Origin: Comamonas sp.
Lineage (GTDB): Bacteria > Pseudomonadota > Gammaproteobacteria > Burkholderiales > Burkholderiaceae_C
DNA: 64,000 nucleotides
Assembly: GCF_009360615.1 (NCBI RefSeq)
Contig: NZ_SPEY01000011.1
Span: 1 to 64,000, forward strand
Reading direction: 5' to 3'
Under the pieces are notes generated by a model. That model had not been told where the DNA came from and made no database searches. It saw only the letters and a program-made list of their open reading frames with translations. Made by a program: the position numbers and the translations under genes. Shown in pieces: positions 27,566 through 36,598 of this stretch. Every line of letters begins with the position of its first letter. Within the stretch, counting starts at the first letter, position 1.

Positions 27566-28543
27566 TTACAGCGCGTGGGTCAACGAACATCCGAACTGGT
27601 AGCAGACATTGCAGAAACGCTGTGCGTCATCCTCTTCGGAAAAACGTGATCTTTTGAGGCTCGTCCAGCCTATCAAAGCTTCGTTGAATTTCTTTGCCGC
27701 CGGAGACAGCGAACGGGCGGAATGCAGCACCAGCACGACCTCTCGCTCAAGCCTGGGTTGAGAAATCGGCTTGAGAAGCAACCCCAATGCTTCGGACAAA
27801 CGGCGGGTGGAGCCCGTCAGAATGCCGACCCCCAGGCCTCCGGCCACCATCCCGATGATGGTCAAAGGCAGAGCGGCCTCATGCACGTATTTCAGCGCAA
27901 TGCCCTCACTGGCCAGAGAGAACTCCAGGGCTGTCCGCACCGGATTTCCTTTGCGCGAGCCAATCAGCGAAAACTTCTGCAGCTCCTTCCAGGTCACGCT
28001 TTTCTTCTTTGCCAGGGCATGATCGGGCTGTAGCACTGCGAAAAAAGGCTCCGACCAGAGCGTTTTCATGGTCAGTTCGCCATGATCTCCAAAAGCCGTG
28101 CCCACGCCAAAATCCACAGCGCCGCCGATGACCATCTGAATCACTTCATCCTGTGTCACATCCATCAATTCAATGCGGATGCCGGGATGCATCTCGTTGA
28201 AGGCCTTGACCATCCGGGGCAGCACCAGGGCCGCCTGCATGGACGATGCCGCGATGGATACCCGACCCCGCTCCAACGTCTTGAGCTGGGCGGAGCCGTC
28301 CAGCATGGCACCCAGATCCGCCAGGGTCTTCTTGGCCAGCGGCAATATTTCCATGCCGCCCTCGGTCAGCCGCAGCATGCGTGTATGACGATCAAAGAGC
28401 TTGAGGCCCAACAGCTCTTCCAGCTCCTTCAGCTGTGTGCTGATGCTGGACTGCGGCAGGCCCAGCACCTCCCCGGCCCTGGTGAGACTGCCTTCCTCCG
28501 AGACCGCCACGAACACTTCCAGCTGACGTAGGCTTATCGACAT
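27566..28543 (-). CDS. LysR-family transcription regulator (probable regulator of the downstream catabolic operon)
   Basis: This is a 325-aa LysR-type regulator. The N-terminal HTH (residues 1-60: LRQLEVFVAVSEEGSLTRAG, LPQSSISTQLKELEELLG) is followed by a periplasmic-binding-protein-like inducer domain (about 90-290, RVSIAASSMQAALVLPRMV). The C-terminal tail is about 25 residues longer than usual. A dyad, TTATCGC...GCGATGA, lies in the 45 bases upstream of its start, possibly its own operator. It is the nearest regulator to the 14-gene + strand operon starting at 29176, with only a DUF2390-like gene in between, so it may respond to that pathway's substrate. This link is inferred. Confidence 0.92.
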   Translation of the reverse strand: MSISLRQLEVFVAVSEEGSLTRAGEVLGLPQSSISTQLKELEELLGLKLFDRHTRMLRLTEGGMEILPLAKKTLADLGAMLDGSAQLKTLERGRVSIAASSMQAALVLPRMVKAFNEMHPGIRIELMDVTQDEVIQMVIGGAVDFGVGTAFGDHGELTMKTLWSEPFFAVLQPDHALAKKKSVTWKELQKFSLIGSRKGNPVRTALEFSLASEGIALKYVHEAALPLTIIGMVAGGLGVGILTGSTRRLSEALGLLLKPISQPRLEREVVLVLHSARSLSPAAKKFNEALIGWTSLKRSRFSEEDDAQRFCNVCYQFGCSLTHAL

Positions 28544-28728
28544 ATATTTATCGCAAAATCCTATGAATCAGCGATGAATATATAAGCTTGCGATAGTTTT
28601 TCAAAGCCGGAGGTTCTGCCAGCATTGACCCATCCCCGTGACGAAAAGGCTTCGTCGGGTTGGTGTTCCGAATGCAGGAGACCAAGATGCTGTGCTCCAC
28701 CCTCATGTTCTCAAGGGGGGCTCCAGAT

Positions 28729-29124
28729 CTAGCCGCCAAGGGCCTGGGCCGTGGCAGATCGGGCCTGGTACGCGTCAAGCCATTCGCAGAGCATCCGTAT
28801 CTGCGCGCGCTCGGCCTGCAACTCGGCGGCTTGGATCTGCGCTCGAATGCCGGCGGCCTCGACCACCTTCGTCTGCAAAGGCTTCATGCGCCTGCGCAGC
28901 TGTCTCAATGGCTGCACCACTTCGGCACGCCAGTCGTCCACCAGGGCTGCTGCATCCTGCCTCGCCTGCTCGCTCAAGCGGATTCCACGGGCCAGCGCAC
29001 ATTCCCAGAAAAGCTCCAGCACCACATCCAGCCCCTGCTGATCCTGACGCTGCAAAAGCTCGGCCGCATAGGCGCGGTCGGCAAAGCGCTCTCCGATTTC
29101 CTTCCAGACCTGTTCAGGGTTCAT
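28729..29124 (-). CDS. DUF2390/TIGR02444-like small protein
   Basis: This is a 131-aa cytoplasmic protein, start ATG 29124 (MNPEQVWKEIGERFAD). The pattern LQRQDQQGLDVVLELFWECA, followed by W..EVVQPLRQLRRRMK, is that of the TIGR02444/DUF2390 family, helical proteins of unknown function. It is divergent from the ubiX-like gene, with only 51 bases between their start codons, so both promoters must overlap there. Confidence 0.8.
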   Translation of the reverse strand: MNPEQVWKEIGERFADRAYAAELLQRQDQQGLDVVLELFWECALARGIRLSEQARQDAAALVDDWRAEVVQPLRQLRRRMKPLQTKVVEAAGIRAQIQAAELQAERAQIRMLCEWLDAYQARSATAQALGG

Positions 29125-29175
29125 GGTTTTGAGATGTGTTGTGTTGCAGGCAAGCGCCTGAAGCGGAGTGTCTGA

Positions 29176-29784
29176 ATGCAGCTGCAGCCGATCCCTCACC
29201 CGCGCCTGATTGTGGCAATTTCCGGAGCTTCCGGCTTTGTCTACGGGCACAGGCTACTACAGCTGCTGCAAGGCAGCGACATCGAAGTGCATCTCATCCT
29301 GAGCCGCGCCGCACTGATCACCATGGGCGCGGAAACCGAGCTCAGGCTCAGCGATGTCACGGACCTGGCTGCCCGGGTCCATAAGAACGAGGACATTGGC
29401 GCCTGTGTGGCCAGCGGCTCATACAGGACGCTTGGCATGGTGATCGCGCCTTGCTCCATGAAGACACTGGCAGAGATCGCCAACGGCATCGGCTCCACCC
29501 TGATCTCCCGCGCCGCCGATGTGATGCTCAAGGAGCGTCGCCGCCTGGTGCTGATGGCGCGCGAGACCCCGCTGACGCTGACGCACATCAAGAACATGCT
29601 GGCCGTGACGGAGATGGGGGCCATCGTGGCACCACCCGTGCCCGCTTTCTACACACGACCCGCCGAACTCAACGAGATGGTGGACCACACGCTGGGCCGC
29701 GTACTCGACCTTTTCGATATTGAAGTGAATACGGTCAAACGCTGGCCCGGCCTCGCCGCCCAGCGCCGTGCAGAAGTCTCGTGA
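29176..29784 (+). CDS. ubiX: UbiX/Pad-type flavin prenyltransferase
   Basis: This 202-aa enzyme attaches dimethylallyl phosphate to FMN, making the prenylated FMN used by UbiD decarboxylases. Motifs: LIVAISGASGFVYGHRLLQ (FMN phosphate loop) near residue 12, SGSYRTLGMVIAPCSMKTLA and LMARETPLTLTHIKNM, then PPVPAFYTRPAEL. The start has GGAG eight bases upstream. It is the first gene of the operon; the matching UbiD is seven genes downstream, so this copy most likely serves that decarboxylase and not ubiquinone synthesis. Confidence 0.93.
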   Translation: MQLQPIPHPRLIVAISGASGFVYGHRLLQLLQGSDIEVHLILSRAALITMGAETELRLSDVTDLAARVHKNEDIGACVASGSYRTLGMVIAPCSMKTLAEIANGIGSTLISRAADVMLKERRRLVLMARETPLTLTHIKNMLAVTEMGAIVAPPVPAFYTRPAELNEMVDHTLGRVLDLFDIEVNTVKRWPGLAAQRRAEVS

Positions 29785-29799
29785 CACAGGAGTCCCCGC

Positions 29800-30669
29800 A
29801 TGAAGTTCTTTGAATATGCCGAACCCGCCAGCCTGGAGGAAGCCACGGAGCTGTTGCAGCAATGTGCAGGTGCGGCCAGCCTGATGGCCGGCGGCACCGA
29901 CCTGATGGTCATGATGAAAGAGCATGTGCGCACGCCATCGCATGTGGTAAACATCAAAAAGATTCAGGGGCTCGATGACTTCCGCTTCAACGCAGAAGAC
30001 GGCTTGCACATTGGCGCGCTGGTGACCACGCGCCAGATCGAGACCTCGGCCGTCACGCGCAGGCATTACGCCAGCCTGGCAAAAGCCTGTACCGACTTCG
30101 CCTCCATCCAGGTACGCAACCGTGCAACCCTCGTCGGCAATGTCTGCCACGCATCGCCGTCCGCGGACAGCCTGCCCGCACTGATCGCCGACCGGGCGCT
30201 GGTGCACATTCACGGCGCCCATGGCAAGCGACAGTGCAGGCTCGAAGAGTTCATCAAGGGCCCGGGCCGCACGACCCTGGGCACCGACGAGCTTGTCACC
30301 CACATAGAAATTCCCGCGCCTGCCGTGCGCACCGGCAAGGTCTATATCAAGCACGGCCGGCGCAGCCAGATGGAGCTGGCCACCGTGGGCGTGGCCGTCA
30401 CTCTGACGCTGGATGCACAAGGCTGTATCAAGGCCGCCAGCATCATTCTGGCCGCTGTCGGCCCCACCCCCATTCGCGCGTCTGCAGCCGAGGCCTTGCT
30501 CCAGGGCCGGTCGCCCGACCAGGCCTTGATCGCAGCCGCCAGCCAGAGCGCCGCGACGGCTGCGACCCCCATCAGCGATGTACGTGCCAGCGCCGAGTAC
30601 CGCAGCGACATGGTGGACGTGCTGACCGCCCGCGCACTGGCACTGGCCATCAAGGAGGCAAAGCAATGA
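29800..30669 (+). CDS. Molybdenum hydroxylase FAD subunit (CoxM/XdhB-like)
   Basis: This is the 289-aa medium subunit of a three-subunit xanthine-dehydrogenase-family hydroxylase. It carries FAD and passes electrons from the Fe-S subunit to an acceptor. Motifs: AGGTDLMVMMKEH at about 33-45 and ATLVGNVCHASPSADSLPAL (FAD pyrophosphate loop), then the CO-dehydrogenase flavoprotein C-terminal domain (VDVLTARALALAIKEA). AGGAGT precedes the start. Its stop overlaps the start of the next gene (ATGA), so the complex is translated in a coupled way. Confidence 0.94.
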   Translation: MKFFEYAEPASLEEATELLQQCAGAASLMAGGTDLMVMMKEHVRTPSHVVNIKKIQGLDDFRFNAEDGLHIGALVTTRQIETSAVTRRHYASLAKACTDFASIQVRNRATLVGNVCHASPSADSLPALIADRALVHIHGAHGKRQCRLEEFIKGPGRTTLGTDELVTHIEIPAPAVRTGKVYIKHGRRSQMELATVGVAVTLTLDAQGCIKAASIILAAVGPTPIRASAAEALLQGRSPDQALIAAASQSAATAATPISDVRASAEYRSDMVDVLTARALALAIKEAKQ

Positions 30670-31154
30670 AGAAGCTCCATGTTTCATGCAGGATCAATGG
30701 CGAAGAGCGGGACTTCGAGGTCGCGCCCAATCGCAGTCTGCTGGATGCATTGCGCAGCGAGATAGGGCTTACAGGCACCAAGAAAGGCTGCGATGTGGGC
30801 GAATGCGGCTCCTGCACCATCCTGCTCAACGGTCAGCCCACAAATGCCTGTCTGGTACTGGCAGCGGAAGCCCAGGGTGCCGAAATCACCACCGTCGAAG
30901 GCCTGCAGGGCCAGGATGGCCTGCTGCACCCGCTGCAGGAGTGCTTCATGCAGTGCGGCGCCGCGCAATGCGGCTTCTGCACCCCCGGCATCCTGATTGC
31001 GGCCAAGGCCTTGCTGGATGCCAACCCCAACCCGACGGAAGACGATATCCGCTTCGCAATCGCCGGCAACATCTGCCGTTGCACGGGCTACACCAAGATA
31101 GTGGACGCCATTGCCGCGGCCAGTCCGCTTGTACGGGAGGGCTCCGCATCATGA
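30666..31154 (+). CDS. Molybdenum hydroxylase [2Fe-2S] subunit (CoxS/XdhC-like)
   Basis: This is the 162-aa small subunit with two [2Fe-2S] clusters. The N-terminal plant-ferredoxin-like site is CDVGECGSC followed by a fourth Cys in TNACL. The C-terminal helical site is CGFCTPG, then ICRCTGY. Length and layout are standard. It starts within the stop of the FAD subunit and overlaps the next gene by 4 bases. Confidence 0.96.
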   Translation: MKKLHVSCRINGEERDFEVAPNRSLLDALRSEIGLTGTKKGCDVGECGSCTILLNGQPTNACLVLAAEAQGAEITTVEGLQGQDGLLHPLQECFMQCGAAQCGFCTPGILIAAKALLDANPNPTEDDIRFAIAGNICRCTGYTKIVDAIAAASPLVREGSAS

Positions 31155-33445
31155 GCAAGAAATCCATCATCGGCACCAGCGTCAAGCGCAACGACCTGCT
31201 GGCCAAAGTGACGGGCAGGGCCAAATACGTGGCCGATATGCACCTGCCCGGTCTGCTCTACGCCAGAACCAAGCGCAGCAATATCGCCCACGCACGCATT
31301 GTGAAAATCGACACCCGCCGCGCTCTCGCCCTGCCGGGAGTGAAGGCGGTGCTGACGCATGAAAACGTGCCTCGCATTCTGCACGCCGGGTCGCCCCACC
31401 CACGCTCGGCCTCGGTCACTTGCGACCAGTACATCCTGGACAACAAGGTGCGCTTCTGGGGCGAGAGCGTAGCGGTGGTCGCGGCCACCAGCGAGGAAAT
31501 TGCAGAGCAGGCACTGGATCTGATCGACGTCGAATATGAGCCACTGCCCGCCTTCTTCACCACCGAGGACGCGCTGACGGCGCCCGACACACAGCTGATT
31601 CACGAGCGCGAGCCGGGCCGCAACCTGGTGCTGCCACCCGTGAGAATCCAGCGCGGCGATATTGACAAAGGCTTTGCCGAGGCCGACTTCATCATCGAAG
31701 GCGAATACGAGGGCGGCCGCCCCACCCCAGCGTATATGGAGCCGAATGCCTGCATGTGCCAGTGGGATGGCAACGGCAATCTCACGGTATGGATCTCCAC
31801 GCAGACTGCCTTCATGGTGCGCGGCATCATGGCCGAGGTGCTGGGCCTGCCGCTGCACAAGGTGCGGGTGCTGGTCGACCATATGGGCGGCGGCTTCGGA
31901 GCCAAGCAGGATTTGTTCCAAAGCGAATTCCTCTGCGCCCTGCTCGCCAAACAGACGCGCAGGCCGGTGCGCATGGAGTTTTCGCGCGAAGAGACCTTCC
32001 TCGGCGGCCGCACGCGCCACCCCGTCAAAATCTGGCTCAAGCAGGGCTTTCGCAAGGACGGCAGCATCACCGCACGCCAGGCCCGCGTTGTCTTCAACTC
32101 GGGGGCCTATGGTTCACATGGCCCCGGCGTGACCCATGTGGGAACCGCAGCAATGACTTCGCTGTACCGCTGCGAGAACGTGGATCTGGAAGGACTTTGT
32201 GTCTACACGAACAGCCCCGTTGCCGGCGCTTTCCGCGGCTATGGCGTGGTGCAGACCTACTTTGCCCTGGATTTGCAGCTGGACGAGGCGGCCCAGGCCC
32301 TGGGCATGAACCCCGCCGAGCTCAAGCTCAAAAATGCCGTGTGCGAAGGGGATCAGGCGCCTTCGGGGCATCCCATTGTCGGTCACGGACTGCCGGACTG
32401 CATACGTCGCGGCATGCAGGAGGTGCATTGGCCCCGCACTCGGGTTCAGGCCGAAGGTCCTCTGCGTCTGGGCTGGGGCATGGGCTGCGAGATGCACGGC
32501 AGCAGCGCCTACCCCGGGATCCAGGAGCAAGGCAATGCCATCGTCAAGATGAACGAGGACGGCACTGCCGTGCTGCTGACCGGGACGGCAGGACTGGGCA
32601 CGGGCGCCCATACCGCTTTGGCGCAGATCGTGGCCGAAGAGCTGGGCCTGTGCTTCGAGGCCGTCAGCGTCACCCACGGCGACACCGATGTCGTGCCCTG
32701 GGACATAGGCGCTTTTGCGAGCCACACCACGTATCTGGGCGGTCGCGCCGCGCAGATGGCGGCGGCCAGCGTCAAGGAGCAGTTGCTGGAGAGAGCGGCC
32801 GGCTATCTGGATACAGAAGCCCGCACGCTCGAAATCTCGCAAGGGGTGATCCTCGCCCCGAATGGCAAAAGCATGAGGGTGCGCGATGCGGTCGCCGCCC
32901 GCAAAGGCATTCCCGCAGCGCAACTGGTGGGCACGGCCAGCTATCACCCCACCAAGTCCTACTCCTTTGCCGCCCACTTTGCCCAGGTCAGCGTGGACAC
33001 CGAAACCGGCCAGATCAGCGTGCTGCAGGTGGTGCCCGTACATGAAATCGGCAAGGTCATCCATCCCATCGCGGCAGCCGGCCAGATCGAGGGCGGCATA
33101 CAGCAGGGCCTGGGACACACGCTTTACGAGGACTACCAGATCGACATGCAGACAGGGCGATCCCTGAACGCCAACTTCGTCGACTACAAGATGCCTCTGT
33201 CCATGGACATGCCGCAGATCCGCACCGTTCTGCTGGAAACAGCACCCGACCCCGGCGGCCCGTTCGGTGCCAAAGGCGTGGGAGAGGATCCCATCATCGC
33301 CATCGGCCCGGCCATCGTGAATGCCGTCCACGACGCCATAGGCGTGCGCTTTCGTCACTATCCCATCCGCGCCGAGCAAGTGCTGCAAGCCCTCAAGGCC
33401 CGGGACGGCCAAAGCCAATCTGTCACCGAAGGAGCCCATGCATGA
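31151..33445 (+). CDS. Molybdenum hydroxylase large subunit, molybdopterin-binding (XdhA/CoxL-like)
   Basis: This is the 764-aa catalytic subunit of an aldehyde-oxidase/xanthine-dehydrogenase-family hydroxylase that adds a water-derived OH to a heterocycle. The N-terminal domain (about 15-125) is followed by the Mo-cofactor domain, with [15 protein letters not shown], the active-site loop [14 protein letters not shown] and the catalytic Glu in GAKGVGEDP near the C terminus. The CO-dehydrogenase loop AYxCSFR is absent, so it is not a true CODH. The ATG at 31151 overlaps the previous stop, and its own stop overlaps the next start. The substrate is unknown. Linked deaminase and purine-type transporters suggest a purine- or pterin-like ring. 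Confidence 0.95.
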   Translation: MSKKSIIGTSVKRNDLLAKVTGRAKYVADMHLPGLLYARTKRSNIAHARIVKIDTRRALALPGVKAVLTHENVPRILHAGSPHPRSASVTCDQYILDNKVRFWGESVAVVAATSEEIAEQALDLIDVEYEPLPAFFTTEDALTAPDTQLIHEREPGRNLVLPPVRIQRGDIDKGFAEADFIIEGEYEGGRPTPAYMEPNACMCQWDGNGNLTVWISTQTAFMVRGIMAEVLGLPLHKVRVLVDHMGGGFGAKQDLFQSEFLCALLAKQTRRPVRMEFSREETFLGGRTRHPVKIWLKQGFRKDGSITARQARVVFNSGAYGSHGPGVTHVGTAAMTSLYRCENVDLEGLCVYTNSPVAGAFRGYGVVQTYFALDLQLDEAAQALGMNPAELKLKNAVCEGDQAPSGHPIVGHGLPDCIRRGMQEVHWPRTRVQAEGPLRLGWGMGCEMHGSSAYPGIQEQGNAIVKMNEDGTAVLLTGTAGLGTGAHTALAQIVAEELGLCFEAVSVTHGDTDVVPWDIGAFASHTTYLGGRAAQMAAASVKEQLLERAAGYLDTEARTLEISQGVILAPNGKSMRVRDAVAARKGIPAAQLVGTASYHPTKSYSFAAHFAQVSVDTETGQISVLQVVPVHEIGKVIHPIAAAGQIEGGIQQGLGHTLYEDYQIDMQTGRSLNANFVDYKMPLSMDMPQIRTVLLETAPDPGGPFGAKGVGEDPIIAIGPAIVNAVHDAIGVRFRHYPIRAEQVLQALKARDGQSQSVTEGAHA

Positions 33446-34536
33446 CCTCGACCCGCCAGCGCCCCATACCCGTCACCATACTCACCGGCTTTCTCGGGGC
33501 CGGCAAGACCACCCTGCTCAACTATATCCTCACGCAAAAGCATGGCCACCGCATTGCCGTGATCGAAAACGAGTTCGGTGAAGTCGATGTGGATTCCGAT
33601 CTGGTGATGGCCTCCGAGGAGGAGATTTTCCAGGTCGCCAATGGCTGCATCTGCTGCGTGGTCGATGTACGCAATGACCTGGTGCAGATTCTGCAGAAAC
33701 TGCTCGATCGCAAGGACCAGTTCGACCACATTCTTGTGGAGACCAGCGGCCTTGCTGACCCCTCGCCTGTGGCTGCCACCTTCTTCATGGACAACGAAGT
33801 GGCCAGGAAAGTGGTGCTGGACAGCATTGTGACCCTGGTCGATGCCGTCCACGTGCAGCCTCACCTGGACGATCCGGCGCTTGCCGAATACGACAACCAG
33901 GCGGTGACGCAGATCGTGGTGGCCGACCGCATCCTGCTGAACAAGGCCGATCTGGTCAGCGAAAGCGAGCTGCAGGAAGTGGAGCGCCGCATCCGCACGC
34001 TCAACAGCAATGCACCACTCATTCGCAGCGTACAGGCGCAGGTGGACCTTTCCCAGATTCTGGGGCTGCAGACTTTCGAATCCGTGGCACTGTCCATGAC
34101 CGATCCCGATTTTCTGCGGCAGGCGGCCATGGGCAGCCATGTCTGCGATGCGCATTGCTTGCACGACCACAAGCCGTTGCCGGAAATCGGGCAGTCCGGG
34201 GAGGCCCACACGCATGACCCCTCTGTAGCTTCGGTGTCGTTCGTCTTTGATCGCCCCTTCGAGATCGACGCACTGATGCACACCCTCAATGCCTTGCTGG
34301 CCGAGCAAGGTGCCGACATCTTCCGCCTCAAAGGCATCTTGCATGTGCAGGGCGACGACCGCCGCCATGTGCTGCAGGGCGTGCACCAGCTGCTGGAGCT
34401 CAAGCCCTCCATGCCCTGGTGGGACGAAACGCCCGTCAGCAAGCTGGTTTTCATTGGCCGCCATCTCGATGCCGCGCAGTTGCGAAGCGCGCTCAGCCGC
34501 CACCTGGTTTCCATCCAGGCTCAGGAAGCCGCCTGA
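33442..34536 (+). CDS. CobW/COG0523-family GTPase metallochaperone
   Basis: This is a 364-aa G3E-family P-loop GTPase. Walker A is [15 protein letters not shown] (about 14-28). The family metal site CxCC appears as GCICCVV near residue 71. [16 protein letters not shown] and a NKAD guanine motif follow, then the CobW C-terminal domain. A His-rich loop near 235-260 ([16 protein letters not shown]) is an added metal-binding element. It sits in the middle of the hydroxylase and amidohydrolase operon, so it probably delivers Zn or another divalent metal to the metal-dependent amidohydrolases that follow. This is inference from position. Confidence 0.93.
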   Translation: MTSTRQRPIPVTILTGFLGAGKTTLLNYILTQKHGHRIAVIENEFGEVDVDSDLVMASEEEIFQVANGCICCVVDVRNDLVQILQKLLDRKDQFDHILVETSGLADPSPVAATFFMDNEVARKVVLDSIVTLVDAVHVQPHLDDPALAEYDNQAVTQIVVADRILLNKADLVSESELQEVERRIRTLNSNAPLIRSVQAQVDLSQILGLQTFESVALSMTDPDFLRQAAMGSHVCDAHCLHDHKPLPEIGQSGEAHTHDPSVASVSFVFDRPFEIDALMHTLNALLAEQGADIFRLKGILHVQGDDRRHVLQGVHQLLELKPSMPWWDETPVSKLVFIGRHLDAAQLRSALSRHLVSIQAQEAA

Positions 34537-34572
34537 AGCGCTTCAACCGTCAACCCCCAAGGAGACTCCCCA

Positions 34573-35508
34573 ATGATCATCGACATCAGCTGCTACCCCA
34601 CCGACCAGGTCGACCTGGCGTGGTGGCATGACGGTCAGCCCTACACGGTGGACAGGCTGCTCAAGACCATGGACGGCCCCTACTACGTCAACGGCAAGCC
34701 CCGCCGCATCGACAAGGCCTTCATCCAGCCGCCCCAGGGCAACACCATCTACACCTGGACCGACGGAGAGAAGTCGGGCCGCGAGTCCATAGACGACTAC
34801 ATGGCCTACACGCTCCAGTGCGTGCAGCAGCATCCGGACCGCTTCATGGGCTGCTTTGTCTACAACCCGCGCTGCGGCGTCAAGAACGGCGTCGAGGCGA
34901 TCGAGCGCTATGTCAAGGAGCATGGCTTCCGGATGGTCCAGATGCAGGCCAACATGCATGCCTACCGGCCCGACCGGGCGCTCGACTGGGTGCGTCCCGC
35001 CTTCGAGAAATGTGCGGAGCTGGGCGTTCCCGTCAAGCTGCACACGGGCGACGGCCCCTACAGCATTCCATCGGAATGGATTCCCATGATCCAGGAGTTC
35101 CCGAATGTGAACTTCATCATGGCGCACTTCGGGGTGCAGACCGGCGGCGTCTACTGCTTCGAACCTTTCCAGGCAGCCATGGACCTGCCCAACGTGTACT
35201 GCGAGTCCGGCTGGTGCCTGCAGTCGCGCATCGTCGAGTTTGCCAAGGTCCTGCCCAAACACAAGATCCTCTTCGGCACGGACACCCCACCCAACGAGCC
35301 CGGCATGTGGCTGCGCCTGCTGGAAGTGCTGTGCACCAACCCGCCGCAGGGCATGAACCTCGACGAAGCAACGCTTGAGGACTACCTGGGCAACAACATC
35401 GCACGAATGATCGGTCTTGAGCCCACGCCTGCGCCCCGGACATTCGAGGAAGCCGAGCGGATGCTGGGTCGCAAGGCCGAGCGCCAGCCCGTGATTGAAC
35501 TGTACTGA
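34573..35508 (+). CDS. Amidohydrolase-2 family protein lacking the HxH metal motif (paralogue 1)
   Basis: This is a 311-aa TIM-barrel protein of the ACMSD/gamma-resorcylate decarboxylase group (Amidohydro_2). It is clearly a sister of the next gene. Shared blocks are MDGPYYVNGKPRRID, HTGDGP, HFGVQTGG, FGTDTPPNEPGMW and EDYLGNNIARMIG. However, the strand-1 metal motif, DTHLHPT in the sister, reads DISCYPT here, so both His ligands are gone while the later His, His and Asp remain. It may be a catalytically altered or structural partner of the sister protein. AAGGAG precedes the ATG. Confidence 0.9.
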   Translation: MIIDISCYPTDQVDLAWWHDGQPYTVDRLLKTMDGPYYVNGKPRRIDKAFIQPPQGNTIYTWTDGEKSGRESIDDYMAYTLQCVQQHPDRFMGCFVYNPRCGVKNGVEAIERYVKEHGFRMVQMQANMHAYRPDRALDWVRPAFEKCAELGVPVKLHTGDGPYSIPSEWIPMIQEFPNVNFIMAHFGVQTGGVYCFEPFQAAMDLPNVYCESGWCLQSRIVEFAKVLPKHKILFGTDTPPNEPGMWLRLLEVLCTNPPQGMNLDEATLEDYLGNNIARMIGLEPTPAPRTFEEAERMLGRKAERQPVIELY

Positions 35509-35528
35509 TCCCAGCGAGGAGACAACAC

Positions 35529-36476
35529 ATGATCATCGATACCCACCTGCATCCCACCAATCTGGTGGACGAGGCATGGCGCCACACAGGCACCCCCTTC
35601 AACGGCGAGCGCATGCTCAAGCTCATGGACGGCCCCTACATGATCAACGGCAAGCCGCGCCGCATCGACATGGGCTTCATCCAGCCGCCGCCCGGCAACA
35701 CGGGCTACCGCGATGGCAACCGTCGCGGACGCGATGGCATCCGCGACTACATGTCGTATATCGCCGAGCTCACGCAAAAATACCCGGACCGCTTCATCGG
35801 CAACTTTACCTACAACCCCCGCTGGGGACCGGAAAACGGCGCAGCCGAAATCGAATACCACCATCTGGCCTATGGCTTCAAGATGATCAAGCTGCACGCC
35901 AACATGCATGGCTACCGTCCCGATCGCGCCCTGGAATGGCTTCGGCCAGCGATGAAGGTCTGCGCCAAGTACAACATCGTGGTGCTCATCCACACGGGTG
36001 ATGGTCCTTTCACCATCCCGACGATGTTCTACCCCATCATCCGCGAGTTCCCCATGGTGAACTTCGTGATTGCGCACTTCGGTATACAGACGGGCGGCAA
36101 CTACTCGTTCGAAACCTTCTGGATGGCCATGGACACGCCCAATGTCTACGTGGAATCCGGCTGGTGCTTCCAGGCACGCATTGCGGAATTCGCCAAGGAG
36201 TTGCCGCGCAGCAAGCTGGTGTTCGGCACCGACAGCCCTCCCAACGAGCCCGGGATGTGGCTGCGAGAGCTGGAAATGCTGTGCCGCCCTGCACCCCACG
36301 GCATCGACCTGGACGAGGACACGCTGGAAGACTACCTGGGCAACAACATCGCACGACTGGTCGGCATTGAAACCACACCGCCGCCCAGGACCCTGGACGA
36401 GGCTCAGGCCCGTCTGAAGGACACCTATGCAGGTGTTCGCGAAAAAGAGGCCGTGACCTTCGCAGCCGCGAAGTAG
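35529..36476 (+). CDS. Amidohydrolase-2 family metal-dependent hydrolase/decarboxylase (paralogue 2)
   Basis: This is a 315-aa TIM-barrel enzyme of the ACMSD-like amidohydrolase group, with an intact metal site: HxH in DTHLHPT at the N terminus, His in LIHTGDGP, His in IAHFGIQTGG and Asp in FGTDSPPNEPGMW. Members hydrolyse or decarboxylate cyclic or ring-opened acids. GAGGAGA precedes the start, and it is 20 bases after paralogue 1. The pair may form a heteromer. The reaction in this pathway is not known. Confidence 0.92.
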   Translation: MIIDTHLHPTNLVDEAWRHTGTPFNGERMLKLMDGPYMINGKPRRIDMGFIQPPPGNTGYRDGNRRGRDGIRDYMSYIAELTQKYPDRFIGNFTYNPRWGPENGAAEIEYHHLAYGFKMIKLHANMHGYRPDRALEWLRPAMKVCAKYNIVVLIHTGDGPFTIPTMFYPIIREFPMVNFVIAHFGIQTGGNYSFETFWMAMDTPNVYVESGWCFQARIAEFAKELPRSKLVFGTDSPPNEPGMWLRELEMLCRPAPHGIDLDEDTLEDYLGNNIARLVGIETTPPPRTLDEAQARLKDTYAGVREKEAVTFAAAK

Positions 36477-36598
36477 TCCCCCTGGCTCACGGTCCAGCCC
36501 GCCGCCGCCCGAACGGCGGTGGGTTGCCGATCACCGAATACGCCGCATCCGTGCCGCAGACCGTCGGCACATCGCCCTTGCTTTGCCGGAGCCACTCG

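Noticed and set aside
32114..33439. A 441-codon minus-strand frame opposite the Mo hydroxylase
   Set aside because: It is a shadow of the real large subunit, which has all family motifs in the plus frame.
31151..33445. Carbon monoxide dehydrogenase (coxMSL)
   Set aside because: The subunit order resembles cox, but the active-site loop is GAFRGYG and not AYxCSFR, and the neighbouring genes are for heterocycle catabolism.
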